Positions 19,013-27,400 of a stretch of 64,000 nucleotides of DNA are shown here, piece by piece (the stretch's first letter is position 1; each line of letters opens with the position of its first letter). A program made the translations under genes and the position numbers. The notes under the pieces are model-generated. The model had not been told where the DNA came from and did no database searches. It saw only the letters and a program-made list of their open reading frames with translations. Location: assembly GCA_965213885.1 (NCBI GenBank), contig OZ243919.1:1364001-1428000 (forward strand), read 5' to 3'. Source of the stretch: VYFG01 sp965213885 (GTDB lineage Bacteria; Pseudomonadota; Gammaproteobacteria; Arenicellales; Poriferihabitantaceae).

Positions 19013-19633
19013 TTAGATTCGATCCTCTAGATCCAATACTGGGTCGTCGCGCTCAATTTCAAAGGCCTGGGCCCCTTTGCCGGAGACTATCTGTACCTCC
19101 AATTCACGGGCGTTCGGAAAGATCGAGAAATAGGCGAAGTTGATTCGGGTCAGTGCGGACGGATTGGTGCAGTGCAATTCGTACTCGGCGTGGAACTCGG
19201 TATGCGCATTGCCATCCTCCTCGTGCTCCTCGTGTTCTTCGTGCTCCTCATGTTCTTCGTGCTCCTCATGTTCTTCGTGCTCCTCATGCTCTTCGTGCTC
19301 CTCATGCTCCTCGTGTACATCATCTACGAGACTCGCATGGGCATCGACAACCGAGCAATCCGCAGCTTCGGGCAGAAGAAACGAATTCAATGGGCGTTCT
19401 AGTGCCTCGATCGCGTTCTCGATTGCCATTCGATCCTCGGCGCTTTTCGCAGGATGTTCAAATCCGACGATGTCTGCACCAGGTGAATTGAGTTCCATCA
19501 CGATGCGATTGCCCTCAAACGCGATATTCAAATGACCGACACCATGTTCGTGGGCACCCAGATCACGCCGTTCCTGTGCGAGTAGCGGCATGGATATGAT
19601 CATAAATAATGCAGTGAATACAAAACTTTTCAT
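19013..19633 (-). CDS. zrgA: ZrgA/DUF2796 family zinc-uptake protein with His-Glu-Glu repeat
   Basis: 206 residues from ATG 19633 (an in-frame TTG at 19645 is a worse start). Signal peptide ends PLLAQ; the mature protein opens GAHEHGVGHLNIAFEG, the DUF2796 signature. The middle holds eleven consecutive HEE triplets, an obvious metal-binding tract, and the C-terminal part carries the family segment LTRINFAYFSIFPNARELEVQ. Family knowledge: ZrgA proteins of Vibrio are periplasmic zinc-uptake components encoded with an ABC transporter. The gene heads the operon, with a Zur-like palindrome about 310 bp upstream. Probably delivers zinc to the ABC pair. Confidence 0.88.
   Translation of the reverse strand: MKSFVFTALFMIISMPLLAQERRDLGAHEHGVGHLNIAFEGNRIVMELNSPGADIVGFEHPAKSAEDRMAIENAIEALERPLNSFLLPEAADCSVVDAHASLVDDVHEEHEEHEEHEEHEEHEEHEEHEEHEEHEEHEEDGNAHTEFHAEYELHCTNPSALTRINFAYFSIFPNARELEVQIVSGKGAQAFEIERDDPVLDLEDRI
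19217..19315 (-). repeat. 9-bp coding tandem repeat (11 copies) in the zrgA gene
   Basis: Eleven consecutive codon triplets His-Glu-Glu (CAY GAR GAR) in 99 bp. Codons partly alternate (cac gag gag / cat gaa gaa), giving a weaker 18-bp superperiod. Being a multiple of three, copy-number change would lengthen or shorten the metal-binding tract without a frameshift. Confidence 0.95.
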
Positions 19634-19939
19634 CTTCTTTCTCAAATTGATATTACTAAACTAGAATATAGATTTCCGGTGGCAGAACCTGATCTACCCC
19701 GCATGCCTTTGTCATTGGCTACCCCTGGATTCCGTAACGGCCTGCCATTCGATTGATCCTGAATTCCTGTGACTGAACGGAAATTTGGCGACTGTCTGGG
19801 GAGACAACGCATTGAGTACACGGTCACCACCATGAAGGAGCCCGTTGGCTTCACCTGGGAAGTGAAACGGGCTACAGGCGTCTCAGCCTGGTACATGGGA
19901 TCAACGTGTCTTACTTCGGCATTTTTTCCGGCTGAATAT
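19634..19939. other. long leader between Zur-like site and zrgA, no supported gene
   Basis: About 300 bp separate zrgA from the palindrome. Open frames exist on both strands (19642-19896 minus, 19769-19957 plus), but neither resembles a known protein or has a good ribosome site. If the palindrome controls zrgA, this is an unusually long 5' leader or contains a small unrecognised gene. Confidence 0.5.
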
Positions 19940-19954
19940 TGTTATAATATAACA
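19940..19954. promoter_or_regulatory. Zur-type operator (perfect 15-bp palindrome)
   Basis: TGTTATAATATAACA is a perfect palindrome around a central A and equals the core of the gammaproteobacterial Zur consensus TGTTATANTATAACA. Zur represses zinc-uptake genes when zinc is sufficient. Its position upstream of a ZrgA-like operon makes a functional site likely, although it is distant from the annotated start. Confidence 0.75.
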
Positions 19955-19968
19955 TAACATAACATAAC
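19949..19968. repeat. ATAAC pentanucleotide repeat, 4 copies
   Basis: Four perfect ATAAC units start inside the right arm of the Zur-like palindrome and extend it away from zrgA. They repeat the Zur half-site end (TAACA) at 5-bp steps. This may be slippage-generated or may add partial Zur half-sites. Confidence 0.8.
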
Positions 19969-20334
19969 AAAAATCCGAAACAACAGAATCGCTCGAGGAT
20001 CATTCTGGAAATACCGAAAGAAAACCTGTCTTCCTGTCTGCTCTTGCCGATGACAATGCCGGTCAGGTGCGAATCGAATCCAACCGGTTATGTCGCAGTA
20101 AACACAAGATGGGACTGACTCCCGGATCGATTGCTTGGGAAATGCGACGCCCGGGGGCAAGTGACAAGGAAATTGACGCCTGTCAACATGGGACGACACA
20201 TGGGACGACAGTATCCGGGCCGGTGTCCGGCTTGCGGGAGGGCGAATCCTGCAATGAATCCAGAAACCCCGATCCAGACAACGTATATGAGCAGGTCGTT
20301 CACGGGAGCCTGCCCAAGTGCGGTTGTACCGCAG
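19969..20334. other. intergenic stretch between Zur-like site and tRNA-Ser
   Basis: No convincing gene on either strand. It contains a perfect 12-bp tandem duplication, CATGGGACGACA, at 20187-20198 and 20199-20210, and borders the 3' end of tRNA-Ser, a common integration target. No integrase or second att copy is visible. Confidence 0.5.
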
Positions 20335-20425
<91 letters not shown>

Positions 20426-20681
20426 GCGGTGACAGCCAACGCAGTTCCTTTGGTCGGCGCGTGTCGAATGGGGATTCTAACGGGGCGCGGTACTTATACC
20501 AAGCCCTGACAGGGAAACAAGGGGCTTATGTCCGGGTCTCGAGATTTGGTCCAAATCGGCATTTGCAACGACAGATCTTGCACGGAAGTTTGGCGGCTCC
20601 ATGCATGTCGGCACGAACAACACACTTCGGCAGGCAGGCAATATGTCCTGCCTGTCGGCACGCCGCACAGGCGAGGGTGGT

Positions 20682-21335
20682 CTATGGATATAGCCGCTCA
20701 ATATCCCACTGCGCCTCGTTGGAAGAATTCCTGGTATAGACTAAACGATCGTGCAAACGACTCCTCCTTCCCTGCCAGAACTCCACCCGATCCGCCCTGA
20801 CGCAGTACCCTCCCCAAAAATCCGGTAACGGTATTTCTCCCCCGACAAAGCGATTCTCTATGCTGCGCACCCGTTCTTCCAGGGTGCCCCGGTCCGGTAA
20901 TGTCTCGCTTTGACGGGAAGCCCAGGCCCCCACCTGGCTTCCCCTGGGCCGGGTAGCGAAATACTGGGCAGAATTTTCCCGGTCCACTTTCCGTACAGAA
21001 CCCTGGATTTCCACCTGTCTGTGCAATGCCAACCAGGGAAACAGGCAACTGATCCTCGGATTCCCTGCCAGTTCCCGTGCCTTCCGGCTGTGGTAGTTGG
21101 TATAGAAATACAGCCCGTTCTCATCGAAGGACTTCAACAGTACCGTACGCTGGCTTGGCATGCCATCCTCTCTCATGGTGGCGATCACCATGCCATTGGC
21201 TTCCGGCAGCTCCGCGTTCAGCGCCTGGTCAAACCAGCGCGAGAACAACGTGAAAGGGTTGTCCGGCATGGTTTCGCGGCGGATTTCTGCCTCGGGATAG
21301 CCGTTCCCTTGGAACGGGGTAACTTCGGTTGGCAT
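20682..21335 (-). CDS. pdxH: Pyridoxamine/pyridoxine 5'-phosphate oxidase
   Basis: FMN-dependent oxidase that makes pyridoxal 5'-phosphate. 217 residues, matching the E. coli length. Family segments: PNGMVIATM-type strand (ANGMVIATMREDGMPSQRTVLLKSFDENGLYFYTNY is the FMN-binding half, split here for reading), SRKARELAGNP, LHRQVEIQGSV and the C-terminal WGGYCVRADRVEFWQGR with RLHDRLVY. ATG 21335 gives the normal length; ATG 21269 would remove the N-terminal arm. No good ribosome site is visible at either. Confidence 0.94.
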   Translation of the reverse strand: MPTEVTPFQGNGYPEAEIRRETMPDNPFTLFSRWFDQALNAELPEANGMVIATMREDGMPSQRTVLLKSFDENGLYFYTNYHSRKARELAGNPRISCLFPWLALHRQVEIQGSVRKVDRENSAQYFATRPRGSQVGAWASRQSETLPDRGTLEERVRSIENRFVGGEIPLPDFWGGYCVRADRVEFWQGRRSRLHDRLVYTRNSSNEAQWDIERLYP

Positions 21336-21577
21336 GATATTGCTCGTGCGGATTCTCTATCGTGGAATGAAAAACTGCCCTGAGTTTATTGGAACAGCCC
21401 TGCAAGGCACCATGATAACTTGGATATCTGCAATCTGATCGGAAGTTTACCCCTTAGTAAATGGCATCACGGACCACATCAGGTGACCATGGCGACCGGG
21501 AGCGGGCTCCCGGACAGGAACGGCCGGGATCGGGGTTGACACGCGAATTGAGCCGGAGCCGGTATCCTATGAGGCCC

Positions 21578-22180
21578 TCAGGCTATTGCAGTGAGCAGGA
21601 ATACCGGATATTCCCGGGCAGGTTTGCTGATCGCGCTGGCCGTCACCATGTCCACGCTGTCGAAACCGGCCTGCCTCGCGATATTCTCCAGCCAGCCACG
21701 ATCAAAACCGAAGTGGTATACCCCGGTATCCTCTTCGTGAAATGAGCCGTCTTCGCTGTCGAGATCGGCCAGGGCAATGAACCCTCCGGGATTCAGTAGT
21801 TCATGAAACCTGGCGAACAATCCGGGAATATCCTCAATGTGGTGCAGGGTCATGGAAGAAATAATGCCGTCAAATCGCTGATTCAGGGTTTCCCGGGTCA
21901 AATCCATTTCCCTGATGTCCAGTTCACAGGGCAGATCCTCGCGCTTGCCTTCGAGCTGCGTGTTCATGGACGGAGAAATATCCACCGCGGTGATACGCTC
22001 AACCAATGGCGCAACCCCCTGCAGCAACAGGCCTGTTCCCGAACCGAAATCGAGAATGTGCATCCCGGGCCGGAACCGGATCTGGCTCCGGATCGTGTCG
22101 GCGATCCTGTCCACGTTGTTGACCCGACACTCCGACTGGTCGTACTCACCGGCCTTGTGCCTGAAGTAGTCTCTTTGCAT
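21578..22180 (-). CDS. Class I SAM-dependent methyltransferase
   Basis: 200 residues from ATG 22180. The Rossmann SAM-binding motif I is ILDFGSGTGLL, followed by ITAVDISPSM (acidic residue of motif II), FDGIISSMTLHHIED (motif IV) and LLNPGGFIALADLD (motif V/VI). This is a UbiE/COQ5-like or Methyltransf_11 small-molecule methyltransferase; the substrate cannot be told from sequence. The frame is open about 200 bp further upstream, but family alignment and the ATG before YFRHKAGEYDQ favour this start. Stands alone. Confidence 0.85.
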   Translation of the reverse strand: MQRDYFRHKAGEYDQSECRVNNVDRIADTIRSQIRFRPGMHILDFGSGTGLLLQGVAPLVERITAVDISPSMNTQLEGKREDLPCELDIREMDLTRETLNQRFDGIISSMTLHHIEDIPGLFARFHELLNPGGFIALADLDSEDGSFHEEDTGVYHFGFDRGWLENIARQAGFDSVDMVTASAISKPAREYPVFLLTAIA

Positions 22181-22526
22181 GTGTTTTCGTACTCCGGAAA
22201 GTAGCGTGACAGAGATCCTGGAATGATATCGAAATGAATGGGAGTCCGGTATCCCCAGGGTGGTTCTCCTGGAAACATCCCTGTCAGTCTGGACTTGATT
22301 CAATGACCGTAAATCAGCGCAACTCCTTGATGCTGGGCCCTTTTTTCTGGTTATTGGTGGTGTGTGAATGGAGTTCTGCCACAACTGTAACTTGTTGAAT
22401 TTACAAGGTGTGGGTAACAGCCCAGGTTCTCTGGTTGTCTGTTTTGGTCCTTACTGCTGGAGAAAAAAGACAATCTGTCCATAGTTCGGCACTGTGCCAC
22501 AGAGGAGACTGGTCGATACGGGAAAA
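22181..22526. other. intergenic stretch, nothing identified
   Basis: No supported gene, repeat or clear terminator. It contains AT-richer patches (near 22340 and 22455) that could hold the promoter of the methyltransferase gene. Confidence 0.5.
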
Positions 22527-24092
22527 TTATTCCCGCTCGGCACGGAATCCCAGTAGGTTGCGCTCGGCGCGACCAAACACGCCACCCACCAGATATATTG
22601 GCTCGCCCCGGTTCCGGTACTTCTCCCCATATCCACGATCCCGCATCTGTGCAATGGCCCTGTCCAGCACATCTTCCGTATCCCCTTCATCCTTCGCCAT
22701 CTTGAACTCGAACACGAACACCTGCCCGCCATGGAGCACCACCATGTCCGCCCGGCCCCGGCCCGAGGAATCCTCCACCCGGAGGTCCAGGCCGATGGTC
22801 CGGAAACAGGCGTACAGCATCCCGGCGTACCAGGCCTCGTAGCGGGCCGGACTGTTGGCACCCTGCCACTGGTAGGGTATGCCAGCGAAGAATGATCGAA
22901 GATGATCCGCGAATCCATCGAAGTCATTGGCCACCAGTAGACGGCCGAGTGCCTTGCCCCGGTCCGACACCTCCTTGCCCTGCCGGCCCAAATGGCCCAG
23001 CAGCCCATGGTTCAGGCTGTACCGTACCTCGAAGTTGGGGTAGTTGAGGGTGTAGAAGGTCTGCGGACCATCCCTCTCCATTCCTGTAATAGTCAGGTAC
23101 CCGGTCTGGAACAGCAGCGCATCGACGGTGATGTTCTCGACATCGAAGGTCGAGACCAGTTCCTCATCAGAGACACGGTTCTCCAGTTCCATCGGACTGA
23201 CCTCCCGCTCCATCATCATCCGGAACAGGAAGGTGGGGGAGCCGGTCTCGAACCAGTGGGACTTGAAATTCCGGGTCTCGAACAGCAGCAGGAGATCGAA
23301 CGGGTTGTAGAGCTTCTCGTCGCCGAGCCAGTGGTAGCCGTTGTACCACTCCCGGATCTCGTCCCGGTCGAGCCCGGGGAGTTCCGGGGCGAATACCGCG
23401 CCCAGGTCCCTGTCCGTATATCCGCAGATGGTGGCGTAATTGGGATCGAAACTGATGTTCCGGAGGTTGTTGAGACCCGAAAAGAGGCTCACCTTCGAGA
23501 ACATGCTGACCCCGGTGACCAGGACGAACCGGACGTGCTCGGCGCTGCCCTTGATGATTCCATAGAACCCCCTCAGGTAGTCCCGGTTCGCCTTCGCGAG
23601 ATCCGGGTCCTCCAGCACGTCCAGAATCGGCTTGTCATACTCATCCACCAGAACCACTACCTGCCGGCCCGTAGCGTGATGGAGACGGTCCAGCAAATCC
23701 TGAAAACGCTCGGGCCCCGTATCCAGGGCTGGGGACAACGTCAGGCCAGCATTGCGTTCTATGATCGCCAGTTGGTTGAGAACGCTGCGCTCAACATCTT
23801 CAGGCTGGTTGTATTTTCCGTCAAAACTGAGCCGCACCACCGGGTGCTGTGCCGACCAGTCCCACTGTCCGTGAATGTCCAGCCCCCGGAACAGTTCCTC
23901 GCTGCCCTCGAACAGCGATTTCAGGGTGTCCACCAGAAGACTCTTGCCGAACCGGCGGGGGCGGGACAGGAAATAGAATCGCCCCTGCTCTACAAGATGC
24001 CGGATGAGGGGGGTCTTGTCGACGTAGTAGAAATCCTCCTCACGGATGGTCCGGAAGGACTGGATTCCGATGGGGAGTTTGCGGCGTTTCAT
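22527..24092 (-). CDS. AAA-ATPase-like / PD-(D/E)XK nuclease-fold protein
   Basis: 521 residues from ATG 24092 (IGIQSFRTIREEDFYYVDKT follows). The N-terminal AAA-ATPase-like domain (PF09820 type) has Walker A SRPRRFGKSLL (43-53) and Walker B VVVLVDEYDKP; the C-terminal PDDEXK_9-type domain has GRGRADMVVL and VFVFEFKMAKD (D and E-F-K catalytic pattern). This family is widespread in Bacteroidetes and in host-associated bacteria, often in many copies; its function is unknown, with defence or mobile-DNA roles suggested. Intact here and unlinked to a recognisable partner. A start at 24116 is possible. Confidence 0.85.
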   Translation of the reverse strand: MKRRKLPIGIQSFRTIREEDFYYVDKTPLIRHLVEQGRFYFLSRPRRFGKSLLVDTLKSLFEGSEELFRGLDIHGQWDWSAQHPVVRLSFDGKYNQPEDVERSVLNQLAIIERNAGLTLSPALDTGPERFQDLLDRLHHATGRQVVVLVDEYDKPILDVLEDPDLAKANRDYLRGFYGIIKGSAEHVRFVLVTGVSMFSKVSLFSGLNNLRNISFDPNYATICGYTDRDLGAVFAPELPGLDRDEIREWYNGYHWLGDEKLYNPFDLLLLFETRNFKSHWFETGSPTFLFRMMMEREVSPMELENRVSDEELVSTFDVENITVDALLFQTGYLTITGMERDGPQTFYTLNYPNFEVRYSLNHGLLGHLGRQGKEVSDRGKALGRLLVANDFDGFADHLRSFFAGIPYQWQGANSPARYEAWYAGMLYACFRTIGLDLRVEDSSGRGRADMVVLHGGQVFVFEFKMAKDEGDTEDVLDRAIAQMRDRGYGEKYRNRGEPIYLVGGVFGRAERNLLGFRAERE

Positions 24093-24489
24093 CGCGCCTG
24101 ATTCGGGTCGGGTCATGGGAACTTCCTCTCACTGTAATGATACCACTCCCCGAATACCTTCACTTTCACTCCCGCAGGAGTGTAGTCAGAGCGTCAATGC
24201 GGAATCATCCTGGAATCCCGGAGGCGCGAAACCTCCCCGAAATCGACGTGAACCAGTCCAGACATGCAATACTCCTCCGAAGCTCGGCTTCAGGATGGAA
24301 GGGACGGTTGTCGATCACACTCCGATGGCCATGTAGCGGTATTGCCTGAACATCGCCCTTGTGCGCCGGCGCCCGCTCCAGCAGTCCGGGTTGCGGCGAT
24401 ATGGCCTCCGCCAGGGATTTTCCCACCGGCAGACTGCAGTAGCCCTGCCGGGCACCGCGATGCACCGGGTTCGGACAGTCCGGCGGCAC
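24093..24489. other. intergenic stretch, no supported gene
   Basis: Between the large autotransporter stop and the AAA/PDDEXK gene. A 94-codon minus-strand frame (24205-24489) has no recognisable motif and no ribosome site. No clear terminator is visible. Confidence 0.45.
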
Positions 24490-27400
24490 TCACCACCGCA
24501 CGGTCATCTCGAATCCCACCCCATGCACCGGGGCGGTCCCCATGCTCTCCCGCCGCGTCGCCCGCACGCCGAAGGACAGGTCCGGAACGCCCGACGATAC
24601 CCGCGACAGCCGCCAACCAACCGTCACGTCACGCCCGTCTCCCATGAACCCGAACCCCGCATGGGGACTCCCCGTGAAACGGCCCCCCAGTGCCGGGAAG
24701 CCATAGGCCGCCTCCACCGTCCAGCGGGCGGCAGTCTCGCCGCTGCCCGTGCGGTCCTCCAGCGGATCGGCCCGGAACAGCGCATCAAGCCCACCCTCGG
24801 CCTGTCCGCCCATCTCCTGACGAAGCGCAAGCGACAGGCCACGCTCCGAGGCCGGGTCCGGATCGAAGGCAAGCGAAGCCGCAAACCCACGGTCCTCGAG
24901 ATCATCCGCCTCATGCGTGATCAGCGTACGGCCCGACAGGTCCAGCGACAGTCCGAGACTCGGGTCCACCCAGGCAATGCCCCCGCCAACCTCCACCCCC
25001 GATCCACTCTCCGCATCCCCGCCGTCCCGGCGCAGTCCCAGCTCCACCTTCGGCGTGACATGACCTCCGCCCTCGGTGGCGATGCGCCAGCTGCCCTCCA
25101 GACCGAGTCGCAGGCGGGTTACATCAGAGTCCGACGCTGCCAGTTCGCTGGTCCGGTCCGACTCCGTCCGCGACCACAGTGCATCCGAGGTGATTGCCAG
25201 GGCCGGACCGGATCCCTGTGCCGGCGGTGCGATCACATCCCCCCGAAGGCCCGCCGACGCCATCGTCCAGGTGAGGTCGGAGCGAAGCGAGCCGCCCACC
25301 TCCGGCTTGAGGGTCACTTCGCCCGTGCCGTAACCCAGCGCGCCCCACAGCTTCAGCCTCTCCGATACCCGGATCGCGCCATAGGGAACCGCCGCCGTCA
25401 GCGACGACTCCACCGTTCCATCGCCCTCCCGGACCGCACCGCCGCACAGAACCTCCCTCGTCTGCGGGTCCATGTCATGATCGGCATCCGTACAGAGCTG
25501 CGACGCGGCGCGGGACCCGGTCTCCGTATCCCGGTAACCGCCTTCCCCGCCGCTCTGCAGCAGCGCCAGGCCCACCAGCCACTGGCCCCGCGCATAGTCG
25601 GTCCCCAGCAGCGCCGTGGTCGCCTCTCCGTCCAGCGAGAACGTCCCCTCCCTGCCATCGAAGCTCGAGTGCGCCGCACGGCCCCACAGTGCCAGGCTGC
25701 CCCCCGAGGAATCCCCGGGGCCCGTCGCCGTGAAATGACTGCCCAGCAGCAGTTCCTGCAGCGTCATGGTCCGGATGCCAGGGGGCGCCATGCCGTCGAC
25801 TCCTTCATTCGTGTCAATCCCGTCGATGCCGAAGCCATGGAGAACAGGGCCGGATGGATTGAATGGGCTGAATGGGTCGGATTGATTGAGTTGGCTGAAT
25901 TCGCTGAATGGATCCAATGGATCAGACTGATCAGAGTCCCCATCGCCGGAATCCCGGGGCTGCAGGGAAATGCCCCCGAACGTGCCTTCGGTGCCCGCCG
26001 TGCGCGGGGCCGACAGTCGGCCCGAGATTCCGTCCAGCGCCTGCTCCGCCACCGTCCGACCGAACCGCGACAGCCACGCCGCCGGCATCGGGTCGTCGTT
26101 GACGATGGTGCCGACCGCGACGTCGTCCGTAATCGACACCGGCACCTTCTGGCCCGAGCGGTACATGAACGCGTCGAAGAGCTCGACCTCGAACGTCTCC
26201 GGATTCTCGTCGTGGCTGTCGTCGCGAATGCCGATACGGATTTCTGTGAACGTTTCGCCGGCCCTGATCCGGCTTCCTATGCGCCACGCGCGCGGGACGT
26301 GGCTATAGTCCCTGTTCGCCGTTGCCGAGACTGGCGTCGATTCGCGCGTCGCGTAGGCGAAGCGGACATCCTGGTCCGTCGCCTTGCTCAAGCGTACCGT
26401 GAACCAACCGTTGCGTTCGTTCTCCTTCAGGGTGGCATCGGCAATCGAGATCGTCGGACCCGACGTCGGCGTCGTTGCATCGTTGTCGGATACCGCCACC
26501 GTGGCCGCATTCTCCGGCGATGCCGCCACCGTGTAGCCCGTGCCGGCATCGACGGTTGCCGTGACCGAGCCGTCCGGCTCGTCCGCGCCGTCGTCGTCGG
26601 TGGCGACCTCGAAGGTCGCGCTGCCCGTGACCGGGACGGTGACCGTCCGTGATCCCATCTCGCCCGAAGCGGCGAAGTCGCCGCTCTGGGCAACGCTCAA
26701 GGTCACATCGAGCGGTGCCGCCGGCACCGGGCTGGCTGTCAGCGTAAAGGAGGCCGGGCTGCCTTCCGTCACACCCGTACCGGCCACAATGCGGATCACC
26801 GGCTCGTCATTGTCGCGCACCGCCACCGCGGCGCTGCCCTGGCCCGTGGCGATCGTATAGCCCGTGCCCGTGCCGAGGGTGACGGACACCGAGCCGTCGG
26901 CCTCGTCCGCATCATCATCCACCGTGCCCACGGAGAGTGCGGTGCTGGTATCCCCTGCTGTCAGCGTCACCGTCCGGTGACCTGCGCCGGGGGTATCCAG
27001 ATACTCGCCGGACTGGGCGACGGTCCAGGTGACCGTGAGGTCGGCAGAAGGCGCGGGATCGGCGGTGAGGGTGAAGGTGGCATTGCCGCCCTCGTCCACG
27101 GCGGACCCCGCCCGGAGGCTGAGCTCGGGCGTAGCGGGTGTCACGTCATTGTCGCGCACCGCCACCGTACCGCTGCCCTTGCCCGTGGCCACCGTGTATC
27201 CGGTGCCCGTGTCGAGGGTGACGCTCACCGAGCCGTCGGCCTCGTCCGCCGTGTCGTCCACCGTCGCCACCGAGAGATCGGTGCTGGTCGTGCCCGCCGC
27301 CAGCACCACCGTCCGGCTGCCCGCACCGGGCGCGGCCAGATACTCGCCGCTCTGGGCGACGGTCCAGGTGACCGTCAGGTCGGTGGCCGGGGCCGGATCG

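Noticed and set aside
19642..19896. 84-codon minus-strand frame between the Zur-like site and zrgA
   Set aside because: Could be a small gene but no family, no Shine-Dalgarno and no coding bias; reported only as leader.
24205..24489. 94-codon minus-strand frame after the autotransporter
   Set aside because: No motif, no ribosome site, unusual composition; left as intergenic.
24361..26652. 763-codon plus-strand open frame
   Set aside because: Arginine/proline-rich antisense shadow of the autotransporter; no domains or start signals.
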